Below, piece after piece: positions 1 through 6,550 of a stretch of DNA of 7,481 bases. Below the pieces are notes generated by a model, which saw only the letters and a program-made list of their open reading frames with translations, made no database searches and had not been told where the DNA came from. The stretch lies in contig JAFGIA010000382.1 of the NCBI GenBank assembly GCA_016929795.1, positions 1 through 7,481 on the forward strand. Reading direction: 5' to 3'. The stretch is from Anaerolineae bacterium (GTDB lineage: Bacteria > Chloroflexota > Anaerolineae > JAAYZQ01). The position numbers were made by a program, and so were the translations under genes. Numbering within the stretch: position 1 is the stretch's first letter; every line of letters starts with the position of its first letter.

Positions 1-453
1 CTCGCACCACTGTGTAAAGTCTGTGGCGGCCATCGCAAAGATATTGTGCGTAAAATGGTTGCGTGGGTCCGAGGCAAGCGTCACCGGAATTCCCAGCCGG
101 GTGCTCTCGGCAAAGCGCTGGAGGTTATTGTTCCACGCCGCCAACGCCTCCGCGCTTGGAATGGCCCACAGGTTAAAGTGGGTCATCAACTGGCCACCCA
201 TCTGTGCGAGGACATTGTGAATGGGCGGTACCGGCTCGCCAGGTTTTTCTTCAATAGACCCGTCTGCATTCACGATAGCGCCGTTGATAAACAGCAGCCC
301 GGCCTTTTCCGCCAGCGTCATCTGCCCCATCAAGTCTTTTACCCGCGCTTCGACAGGCTGCCGCGCGTCTTCATAGACATCCAGCCTGCCGTTCTTATTC
401 AGGTCACGAAAGACAAACCCGCCTTCTGACCTCGACACAGTCGATTCTTTCAT
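1..453 (-). CDS. Glycoside hydrolase family 3 (beta-glucosidase-like), N-terminal part, runs off left edge
   Basis: The minus strand is open from 453 to the window edge and gives 151 residues; the C-terminal bulk lies outside. Seen: an EF-hand-like loop at residues 17-28 (DLNKNGRLDVYE), then the family-typical stretch VKDLMGQMTLAEKAGLLF at residues 38-55, and LGIPVTLASDPRNHF near residues 120-134. These match the N-terminal TIM-barrel side of GH3 enzymes of the 'SDPRNH' subgroup, which hydrolyse beta-linked glucosides or related oligosaccharides. The catalytic Asp nucleophile would be beyond the window. Start: ATG 453 has AGGAG five bases upstream. An in-frame ATG at 471 is preceded by GGAGG four bases upstream and is equally possible (six more residues). 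No signal peptide is visible in these residues, so a cytoplasmic location is likely from what can be seen. A promoter candidate lies at 699-727. The family is secure; substrate is unknown. Confidence 0.87.
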   Translation of the reverse strand, partial: MKESTVSRSEGGFVFRDLNKNGRLDVYEDARQPVEARVKDLMGQMTLAEKAGLLFINGAIVNADGSIEEKPGEPVPPIHNVLAQMGGQLMTHFNLWAIPSAEALAAWNNNLQRFAESTRLGIPVTLASDPRNHFTHNIFAMAATDFTQWCE

Positions 454-493
454 ACCAGCTCCTGTCGTCATCACCCCTCCGCTCCCTGGTTCT

Positions 494-534
494 CCTCTCC
501 GTGAACCTCTGTGAATCTCCGTGCCTCCTCCGTA
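494..534 (-). repeat. 10-bp direct repeats in the GH3 leader
   Basis: On the minus strand three adjacent 10-bp units read CACGGAGATT (523-514), CACAGAGGTT (513-504) and CACGGAGAGG (503-494). A diverged fourth unit, ACGGAGGAGG, sits at 533-524. The core CACRGAG recurs once per helical turn, between the GH3 promoter candidate and its start codon. Function is unknown; it could be a protein-binding array or a simple-sequence repeat. Confidence 0.65.
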
Positions 535-698
535 TAACCAGCTTGCGCAACCAATTCGTCCCGCTGTGAGACAGAATCGGGCATCTACCCCACGCTCACT
601 CTTTCAGGCACCGGAAACACAACTGCGTGCATCTTCTTGTCCTCTTCTTCACCTTCCCTTGTAGAACAACCAAACACACACGTACTCGGCTCGATAAC

Positions 699-727
699 AT
701 CCTACTATAACACCGCCACGCTGTCAA
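699..727 (-). promoter_or_regulatory. Candidate sigma70 promoter for the GH3 gene
   Basis: Read on the minus strand, a perfect -35 TTGACA (727-722) is followed by a 17-base spacer and TAGGAT (704-699), which matches four of six bases of the -10 consensus. Transcription would begin near 692, giving a leader of about 220-240 nt that includes the 10-bp repeats. Spacing and the perfect -35 support it; the weak -10 lowers confidence. Confidence 0.45.
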
Positions 728-803
728 ACACACATCTGTAGATCATGCAAAGCGCGCCACGCACCCCTGGATCGTATATTTATATAATTGAAATGATATC
801 AAC

Positions 804-832
804 TTGACAAAATCTCTGGTTGGGTGTACAAT
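804..832 (+). promoter_or_regulatory. Strong sigma70-type promoter pointing right, with AT-rich upstream tract
   Basis: A perfect -35 TTGACA (804-809), a 17-base spacer and TACAAT (827-832, five of six -10 bases) give close to the best possible sigma70 match. Immediately upstream, 771-802 has only five G/C in 32 bases, as in an UP element that binds the RNA polymerase alpha subunit. The start site is expected at about 839-840. It points away from the GH3 promoter and towards the 3' end of the protease gene, with no protein gene on the plus strand to drive. Confidence 0.6.
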
Positions 833-839
833 TGTGCTG

Positions 840-1035
840 ACTTGGACTGGCGCGGAACCTTGTCACGTGCAGTCGCCTGGAGAATAACGGGGTTCACACC
901 CGAACTGCGGCCAAGTTTCCAACCCAAATACCTGTTAGGGTAGAACGTACAAGAACTCGAGGGAGCCGACCCGGCCAGTTGTGCATAGGCTTTTCGCCGC
1001 CGTGTCACAGCACTGGCCGGGCGGCTCATCTCGAG
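840..1035 (+). ncRNA. Candidate structured noncoding RNA
   Basis: Inferred, not recognised as a known family. Starting at the expected transcription start of the 804-832 promoter, the plus strand lacks any ATG for over 300 nt and can form several helices. ACTTGG (840-845) pairs with CCAAGT (911-916), extendable by a G-U pair. That helix encloses a GGTTC/GAACT hairpin (about 890-907) and a weaker GGCG/CGCC pairing. A hairpin at about 922-941 closes with ACCC/GGGT. Then comes the 26-bp imperfect stem-loop at 956-1035. The 3' end is not defined: there is no hairpin followed by a clear U-run, and the transcript could continue antisense into the protease gene. The promoter and fold are seen; that an RNA is made is an inference. 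It could instead be chance structure in a GC-rich 3' untranslated region. Confidence 0.3.
956..1035. repeat. Long imperfect inverted repeat (26 paired bases)
   Basis: CTCGAG (956-961) pairs with CTCGAG (1030-1035), and GAGCCG (963-968) with CGGCTC (1022-1027). After a one-base bulge (A969), CCCGGCCAGT (970-979) pairs with ACTGGCCGGG (1012-1021). TGTG (980-983) pairs with CACA (1006-1009). The loop is 22 nt. It lies about 150 bp beyond the protease stop, so it may stabilise or end that mRNA, but no T-run follows on either strand. It may also be the main stem of the candidate plus-strand RNA. Confidence 0.75.
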
Positions 1036-1082
1036 ATCGTCAGGCATAGAAGTGAGGTCGCCCCAACAACCAAATATCTGAT

Positions 1083-1100
1083 CGGGCCGCACGTGGCCCG
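1083..1100. repeat. Short GC-rich hairpin
   Basis: CGGGCC (1083-1088) and GGCCCG (1095-1100) form a perfect 6-bp stem with a six-base loop GCACGT. It sits 85 bp beyond the protease stop on the minus strand. Without a following T-run it is not a standard intrinsic terminator. Confidence 0.6.
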
Positions 1101-1126
1101 TTGCCTGCGCAAGAAGACGCCTTGAT

Positions 1127-1157
1127 CGCCGGCGAGCACAAGCTCCTGCCACCGGCG
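1127..1157. repeat. Inverted repeat just after the protease stop
   Basis: CGCCGG (1127-1132) pairs with CCGGCG (1152-1157), with an inner GAGC/GCTC stem (1134-1137 with 1142-1145) around a four-base loop. It begins 28 bases past the protease stop codon, so it would be in that transcript's 3' untranslated region and may slow exonuclease decay. No U-tract follows in the minus direction. Confidence 0.55.
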
Positions 1158-1184
1158 CTTCTTCCCTCGCAATTGCTGTCGATG

Positions 1185-4100
1185 CTAGGGGCCATACCAC
1201 CACGCCCCATTTGCCGTTCCGGCGTGGATTCGACCACAGGCCGGCTGAAAAGACATCGATTTGACCGTCCAGTTTCCCAGGCCACTGTTCATGGCACTCC
1301 ACGCGCCCGCCCCGTTGCTGCTGCGATAGACGCCGCCCCCGTTGCTCCCGGTGTACAGCACCTGCGAGTTGGTCGCATCGAGAAGGAGGGCACGCAGGTT
1401 CAGATCGCCCAGGCCGGCGTTGCTTGCCGTCCAGGAGGCGCCGCCGTTGTTACTTTTGTAGACGCCGCCGCCGCCCAGCGCGGCATAGACCGTCTGGCCG
1501 TTCCATGGATCGATGACGATGGCCCACGGATCGCCGGCGCCCACAGAGCCGGTGGTGCTCCAGGAGGCGCCGCCATCGGTGCTCTTGTAGATTCCGGCCT
1601 GAGTCCCGGCATAGATCACGCTACTATTGGCCGGATCTATCCCCAGGGCGCGGATCTCGGTGTTGCCCAGGCCGTTGTTGGCCGCCGTCCAGTTCGCGCC
1701 GCCGTTGACGCTCTTGAACACGCCCCCGCTGGCACCCCCCGCATAGATTACGCTGCCGTTGGCTGGATCGATGGCCAGAGCGTAGAGCCACAAGTCGCCC
1801 AGGCCGTTGTTGCTCGCCACCCAGGAGATTCCGCCGTCGCTGCTCTTGTAAACACCGCCGCCCCAGGTGGCAGCATACACCACCTGCCCGTTAGCAGGCT
1901 CGACGGCGACGGCGGCTACCAGGCTCGGGCTGGCGACGACGTCTGGATCGCGCATAAAGGCCGGGATGGTGCTCTGGGGTTGGGCGGCGGCCAGCAAGCT
2001 GTTCAAGCCGCTGGTGCTCCAGGAGCTGCCGCCGTCACTGGAGCGGTAGAGGCCGGTGTCGGTTCCGGCATAGACCCGGTTGCAGTCGCTGGGCGAGACG
2101 GCCAGGCCATAGAGGGTGCGGCCGGCGATGCCGCTGCCGGCGTGCCAGGTCGGGTATCGGAAACTGACCTTCCTGGTCACCACCGGCAGGTAAATGCGCG
2201 GCAGAGCCTGGACCGTCATCGGGTACGCAGCGCTCGAATACACCTCATTCCCCACCTGGACAACGGCGCGCACCACATAGTCGCCTGTTGGCAGGCCGGC
2301 CGGCGTCCATGACCAGGAAGTGCCGCCCGTCGCACCCGCGTTTACCGTGAACACGCGCTCGAACAGGCTCACGACCTTGACGCCCGCCGAGTTGTACACA
2401 TGCAGCTTTGCCGTCGCCTCCACGCTCTGGGCCAAATAGTTGTCGAACGACAGGCCAAAGATCCCATAGTCGCTGTAGCCGACGAGCGACGGGACGCTGA
2501 CCCCCGACAGACTACCTGCCTGCGTCGCTACCAGCGTGCTCGTCGCGCCCTGCACCACGCCCGATTGCTCCAGTACCACCCCCACGCCAAGGTTTCCCGG
2601 CTGGAGTGCTGTCGTCCACGGCACCCCTACCACGTGCGAGTCGCCAGCCGGCACCACGAACGACGAGCTACTCGCCGTCGTCAGCAATGTTCCTGCCGCA
2701 TCGTACACGTTCACCCGCGCGATCAGCGACACATCGCCGGCGCTCACATTGTCCACCTTTGCCATCGTCGTCACCTGGCGGCCCACCGCCACCTGCCGCA
2801 CGTCCATCTTCGCAAAGTCGAACGCCACTGGCACCGGCGCATTGTAGTGGATGCGCAGTTGTGTGATGTCGTACAGCGTCAACTGCTGCGTGTCCACGTC
2901 GAACCGCGCTGGCACCACAGCAATTTGCACCTCCAACCGATCTTTGAAATCACGCGTGCTGTACCCATAGCGCGCGCCGGCCGGATACGGCCCCGACACG
3001 TTCATCACGCTCGTAAAGCCATCCGACCCATTGTACTCTGTCACCGGTTCTGCCGCCGGAATGTTGTGCGCGTTCAGCGGCGTTGAGTGCTCGCTCACCA
3101 GATCGAGCCCCGTCACGGTCGAGCCGGGCGGCAGGCTGAACCTCGTATACAGCACGGGCAGCACCGGCTCATGGACCGAATACAGCACATCACTGCCTGG
3201 GATCGTGAGCAGCTCGAACTCCGAGACAGGCGTGAACGAGTACGAAGTCACCTCGACAGTCACCAACCTGCTGTACGTATCGAGCGCTTCCGTGACAGGC
3301 GTATCGAGAGTATCGCTGTATCCATCTGCCACGCCTTCGGCGTCCACCTGTACCGGGGCAGCTTGTGCCGCATTATCCGGCGTCGCCAGGAACGTCCAGG
3401 GCAGCCCATAATATACGTACTCCATCATTGTCTTTTTGTCCGTCTCGTTAAAGCTGCCGAACAGGCCGCTGCCTGGATAGTGCTGCTTCGCCTTGAGTAG
3501 GGCCGTGCCAAAGTACTCGCTGTATTCACTCGCCGGGATCAGGCCAAAGCCACCCTCTTTGTCGATCAGGTACTTGAAATAGTCATTGTGCAGCCGCTCT
3601 CCATACGCAATCCTGTTTCCGCCGGCCGTCGTGTCGATGCCCATCGAGCCGAGGATGCCGGCCGCACCGAGAGAGATCAGCTTGTACGAGATGTTATCAT
3701 TCACCTCCGGGTTCCACGTTGCCCCGTTCAGGTCCGTGGGGATCGCAAAGTTGCACGCTTCCACTGCAAACAATGGGTTCTCTTGCGCAATCTGGCCTGC
3801 CGGCTGATCCGCCGCCGTCACCCCTTGCCCCCAGTGGTCGGTGCCGTACCAGCCGTCGTACGCCCCGTGACCCTGGTACGCGAGCACCTGGTACTCCTGT
3901 TCCAGGGCCGCCAGCCACTGCGCCCGCGTCCATGTATCATTCTCTGTCAAGTCCGGGTTGTTCTCGCCATAGATCGTCACGCTCCTCGAGTTTAGCCTAT
4001 CACGCACGGTATCGAGGTTGTGAGCGGCTGAGCGAGACGCCATCACCGCCCGCTCCAGCGCAGGCGTCTTGAGCGCCCCATTCTCCACAAACGCACGCAT

Positions 4101-5963
4101 CGCCGCCGCCGAGTGGCCGATGATCCTGCCCGTCGATAGCTCCAGGTCCCCCTTTTCCCAATCACCCTTTCCGCCGCCGACGTCTGCATAGTGGTTGTCA
4201 GACAGCAAATAGTGCTCCTGCGGCACCCGGCCCACGGGATCGTTGTTGTCGATGTGCACGTAGGTGTGCTCGTCGTCTCCGTATGATCGGTCGTCCACTC
4301 TGTAGAACGGGATCACCTCGTCGCCACCCACGATGAGCAAGAATTCCGGCCGGATGGTCTCCCACCAGTGCGGGCGCCTCGTCAGCCGTTCATACCAGCC
4401 CTCGACCAGGCCGTCGATCGCCGTTGCCACCGTGTTAGCGCTGCTTTCGCTCCCGTAATCCACCGCCTGGTTCCAGTCCCTGGCCGCGTCGCTGTACAGA
4501 TCCACGTAAAACACCTCGCCATCGAACACCCACGCCTGGATGTACACCTGCTCCAGAAGGGGAGAGACCTCGTTCTGGGTAGGGTTCGACTGGTACTTGT
4601 CAAAGAGCAGCTTGCGGTTCGTGACAATCAAGCTCCTGGCATAGTCCACGATGTTCATTTTGGCCGTACTCGTCGGGCTGTGGACCGTGTGCCCCGGGAC
4701 TACCAGCGTTGCCGTCAGCTCGATATTCTCCTGCGGCGAAGCGCCGTCCGGCACGTAGAAGCGCCAGATCACCTCGCGATAATACTGCCCCGCCAGCGGT
4801 TCCAGGCTCGTGCTCACCCTGTACCGTCCACTACCGAGGTTCGTGTACTGGTTCTCCTGTCCGTACACGGGATCGCCCGGGCGGTAGCGCGTGAAGGTCT
4901 TGTTCGGGGAGCCGAACATGTCGGACGGCACCTGCAGTGTCAGCTCCACCGCGTACGAGGAATAGCCGCTGACGGCCGCCACCACGTCAACATGGCTGCC
5001 GCCGCTCTTGTTTACCGTAAGCCAGTCCGGCGCATCCTCGATGCGCAGCTCTGCATTCACGTCGGCCGGCACCGTCCCGCCCGACAGGGCGTACAGGAAC
5101 ACATCGTCGAGCGCCTTGCGTGCAAACGTGCCATAGCCGTCCGCACCGGTGTGATAGGACCAACTGTGTTCCCAGGTCTGAGTCGACGCGATCACGCGCC
5201 CGTTGCCAAGCGGATACTCGATCAACGTCGGCAGATTGTTCGACTCGCGCAAGATGACCGTGGTCCCCACCGGCAGATTGCCAAAGTAACCGTGACTGCA
5301 ATAGTTGCTATACAGATCCGCATTGCCCAGAGCCTGCCCATCCGAAAGTTGGGCAGTCACGATCGGGTGGCTCGCCGCAGCAACAAAGTTATTGCCCTCG
5401 TACCACGGCGTGGTCACTTGCACCCCGCCGGGCAGGTCGGCATTCAACGTCCCTCCCGCCCAGCCGTCGCTCGCCGCGAAGAAAAGGAGCGTGTGCCCGT
5501 TCGATACATAACTCTCAAACGCTGCAACGCGCGATGCATAGTTGTCGTAGAATGCCTGCACCTGATCGTTGACAATCAGCACCACGGGGTAGGCAAAGAT
5601 GTTCACTGCGCCGCTGTCGATGTCATCCCACGTCGCCACCCGGTACGAGTAGCCGATTGCATCGAGGACCTCTGTATCAGACGTAATGCCGTCGTACCAG
5701 TTGGCGCCGACGTAGTGGTCCGAGCGCTCCCACGGATCGCTCGTCTGGATCAGCAAGATGTCCTCTGAGGTCGCGCCTCTCCCTTCCTCCTGCCGTGGCG
5801 TCTCATTGTATATCGCCACCTCACCCGACGGCGTCGCCGATGAACCGGGATCGCCCTGTTGTTTCGGACTGCCGGCCGACGTCGGCAGCGGGGACGACGA
5901 AGCGACCAACACGGCAATGGCGAGTAGTGATAGTAGTACTTGGGCGTGAACTCGGCGTTTCAT
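1185..5963 (-). CDS. Secreted C25-family (gingipain-type) cysteine protease with C-terminal Asp-box beta-propeller
   Basis: 1592 residues. ATG 5963 follows GAGGAGG four bases upstream. Residues 1-30 are a Sec signal peptide (MKRR, hydrophobic core, likely cut after TSA). About 67-296 resembles an amidotransferase/ThuA-like Rossmann domain without an evident nucleophile; about 297-435 is beta-rich. About 441-865 is the C25 domain, with SLIVTNRKLLFDKY at 444-457, LLIVGGDEVIPFYRVDD at 542-558, catalytic His699 in AYQGHG and catalytic Cys737 in VEACNF, the clan CD dyad. About 898-1041 resembles the C25 propeptide but follows the catalytic domain. About 1045-1145 and 1153-1253 are Ig-like, 1256-1265 is the Chloroflexota-like motif RIYLPVVTRK, and 1284-1592 is a propeller with six Asp boxes. 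I see no type IX C-terminal signal, LPXTG or membrane anchor. It likely cleaves proteins outside the cell; specificity is unknown. It lies 103 bp after the lipoprotein gene, probably in the same operon. Confidence 0.93.
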   Translation of the reverse strand: MKRRVHAQVLLSLLAIAVLVASSSPLPTSAGSPKQQGDPGSSATPSGEVAIYNETPRQEEGRGATSEDILLIQTSDPWERSDHYVGANWYDGITSDTEVLDAIGYSYRVATWDDIDSGAVNIFAYPVVLIVNDQVQAFYDNYASRVAAFESYVSNGHTLLFFAASDGWAGGTLNADLPGGVQVTTPWYEGNNFVAAASHPIVTAQLSDGQALGNADLYSNYCSHGYFGNLPVGTTVILRESNNLPTLIEYPLGNGRVIASTQTWEHSWSYHTGADGYGTFARKALDDVFLYALSGGTVPADVNAELRIEDAPDWLTVNKSGGSHVDVVAAVSGYSSYAVELTLQVPSDMFGSPNKTFTRYRPGDPVYGQENQYTNLGSGRYRVSTSLEPLAGQYYREVIWRFYVPDGASPQENIELTATLVVPGHTVHSPTSTAKMNIVDYARSLIVTNRKLLFDKYQSNPTQNEVSPLLEQVYIQAWVFDGEVFYVDLYSDAARDWNQAVDYGSESSANTVATAIDGLVEGWYERLTRRPHWWETIRPEFLLIVGGDEVIPFYRVDDRSYGDDEHTYVHIDNNDPVGRVPQEHYLLSDNHYADVGGGKGDWEKGDLELSTGRIIGHSAAAMRAFVENGALKTPALERAVMASRSAAHNLDTVRDRLNSRSVTIYGENNPDLTENDTWTRAQWLAALEQEYQVLAYQGHGAYDGWYGTDHWGQGVTAADQPAGQIAQENPLFAVEACNFAIPTDLNGATWNPEVNDNISYKLISLGAAGILGSMGIDTTAGGNRIAYGERLHNDYFKYLIDKEGGFGLIPASEYSEYFGTALLKAKQHYPGSGLFGSFNETDKKTMMEYVYYGLPWTFLATPDNAAQAAPVQVDAEGVADGYSDTLDTPVTEALDTYSRLVTVEVTSYSFTPVSEFELLTIPGSDVLYSVHEPVLPVLYTRFSLPPGSTVTGLDLVSEHSTPLNAHNIPAAEPVTEYNGSDGFTSVMNVSGPYPAGARYGYSTRDFKDRLEVQIAVVPARFDVDTQQLTLYDITQLRIHYNAPVPVAFDFAKMDVRQVAVGRQVTTMAKVDNVSAGDVSLIARVNVYDAAGTLLTTASSSSFVVPAGDSHVVGVPWTTALQPGNLGVGVVLEQSGVVQGATSTLVATQAGSLSGVSVPSLVGYSDYGIFGLSFDNYLAQSVEATAKLHVYNSAGVKVVSLFERVFTVNAGATGGTSWSWTPAGLPTGDYVVRAVVQVGNEVYSSAAYPMTVQALPRIYLPVVTRKVSFRYPTWHAGSGIAGRTLYGLAVSPSDCNRVYAGTDTGLYRSSDGGSSWSTSGLNSLLAAAQPQSTIPAFMRDPDVVASPSLVAAVAVEPANGQVVYAATWGGGVYKSSDGGISWVASNNGLGDLWLYALAIDPANGSVIYAGGASGGVFKSVNGGANWTAANNGLGNTEIRALGIDPANSSVIYAGTQAGIYKSTDGGASWSTTGSVGAGDPWAIVIDPWNGQTVYAALGGGGVYKSNNGGASWTASNAGLGDLNLRALLLDATNSQVLYTGSNGGGVYRSSNGAGAWSAMNSGLGNWTVKSMSFQPACGRIHAGTANGAWWYGP
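1188..2114 (-). repeat. Propeller-coding tandem repeats, about 132 bp each
   Basis: The protease end encodes repeats of 42-44 residues (about 126-132 bp), with conserved xALxIDP, VIYAG and SxDGGxSW elements. Asp boxes lie at residues 1308-1315, 1374-1381, 1418-1425, 1461-1468, 1504-1511 and 1548-1555. The third, fifth and sixth have Asn where Asp is canonical. The first-to-second spacing is longer because of a roughly 20-residue insert near 1322-1345. A seventh unit (from 1567) ends before its Asp box, so closure of the ring would need a strand from upstream. This resembles sialidase-type BNR or Ycf48/VPS10-like propellers. Confidence 0.8.
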
Positions 5964-6066
5964 GTTTCCTCCTCGGCTCCTCTTTGAATCTCTTTTCCGT
6001 TGGTGAAACGTACAATGGGTAAGGACACCACCACAGGCATGGCGCGTGGGGTCGAAAACCGTGGAT

Positions 6067-6477
6067 CTATTTCACACGAATATATTCTTGCGCGATCGTC
6101 TCCCCACTCTCACCCTCAATCCGCAGCGCATAGCTGCCCTGCTCCAGGTCGTGCACAGCGCACGACAATGTGCACAGAACCCACATATTCGTCAATTCTC
6201 CGTCCGTATCCGCCAAGATCACCTGTACGGAGTCTCCCGAGCGGTACATCCGCGCCTCGTCGTACGCCCCGCCACCTGCCTTGAACGCGACAGCAAAGTG
6301 CACGTCGCCTCCACGCACCTCCATCGCCAACGGGGACACGAGCGCTGCCTGAAATGCTTCCTCCGATAGCGCGCACTCGTAGCCAAGGCCGGAGCGCCCA
6401 TCCGCACAACCGGCAAGAAAGAGCAGTGCCGCGATCAGTACGTACGATGCCACACGCCGCCAGTGTTCACCCAGCAT
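6067..6477 (-). CDS. Small secreted lipoprotein of unknown function
   Basis: From ATG 6477 the product has 136 residues. It starts with a lipoprotein signal peptide: a short charged region (LGEHWRR), a hydrophobic core (ASYVLIAALLF) and a lipobox LAGC, with the modified Cys at residue 24. The mature part is about 113 residues, soluble and mostly beta-strand-like in pattern. It has Cys in YECALS and a pair in VLCTLSC that could form disulfides. I recognise no family. The frame extends to an ATG at 6528, but that adds 17 residues before a well-formed signal peptide, so 6477 (or GTG 6480) is preferred. Neither start has a strong Shine-Dalgarno sequence. It lies just upstream of the protease gene on the same strand with no clear promoter between them, so it may be an accessory, anchor or inhibitor for the protease; that role is inference only. 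Confidence 0.8.
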   Translation of the reverse strand: MLGEHWRRVASYVLIAALLFLAGCADGRSGLGYECALSEEAFQAALVSPLAMEVRGGDVHFAVAFKAGGGAYDEARMYRSGDSVQVILADTDGELTNMWVLCTLSCAVHDLEQGSYALRIEGESGETIAQEYIRVK

Positions 6478-6550
6478 CACGTGTATATCAAATACGCCTG
6501 CTCGCAGAATTATCTCGAAATGGCACATTTCCCGGAGAAAGTCAACATTT

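Larger units (their letters stand above)
454..1184. other. 731-bp region without a convincing protein gene
   Basis: This gap separates the GH3 start from the protease stop. It holds a 10-bp direct repeat (494-534), a leftward promoter candidate (699-727), an AT-rich tract (771-802), a rightward promoter (804-832) and three inverted repeats (956-1035, 1083-1100, 1127-1157). I see no tRNA, rRNA, RNase P, tmRNA or SRP RNA signature. The open frame across 799-1302 on the minus strand overlaps the protease end and has no recognisable domain. The stretch 535-698 shows nothing I can name. Confidence 0.7.

Noticed and set aside
46..429. 127-codon plus-strand frame
   Set aside because: It lies opposite the clear GH3 reading frame.
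585..632. 15-residue leader peptide (minus strand, ATG 632) in the GH3 leader
   Set aside because: The weak purine-rich upstream sequence and lack of any attenuator pattern give too little support.
956..1035. Intrinsic terminator for the protease or the plus-strand RNA
   Set aside because: The stem is strong but no T-run follows on either side.
840..1184. Known housekeeping RNAs (RNase P, tmRNA, SRP, 6S, tRNA)
   Set aside because: I found none of the conserved cores, such as the RNase P GAGGAAAGTC element, the tmRNA 5' segment, or a cloverleaf, on either strand.
799..1302. 167-codon minus-strand frame past the protease stop
   Set aside because: It begins inside the protease in another frame, is Arg/Ser-rich, lacks a good ribosome site and shows no family. 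The inverted repeats within it fit noncoding DNA better.
1188..2114. CRISPR-like array
   Set aside because: The periodic units are protein-coding propeller blades in a continuous frame, with no constant repeat plus unique spacer pattern.
1101..2312. 403-codon open frame on the plus strand
   Set aside because: It is the complement of the propeller repeats and the C-terminal Ig domain. The repeating Ala/Gly/Val pattern mirrors the 132-bp repeats, so it is a shadow.
2400..3500. Two plus-strand frames rich in His and Arg
   Set aside because: Both are antisense to well-supported protease codons and have the composition of shadow frames.
4368..5768. 466-codon open frame on the plus strand
   Set aside because: It is antisense to the protease, rich in Arg/His/Val of the kind produced by reading a GC-rich gene backwards, and shows no domain.
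6478..6528. Longer lipoprotein start at ATG 6528
   Set aside because: It would put 17 residues before a well-formed signal peptide. There is no strong ribosome site at either start, so the signal peptide decides for 6477.
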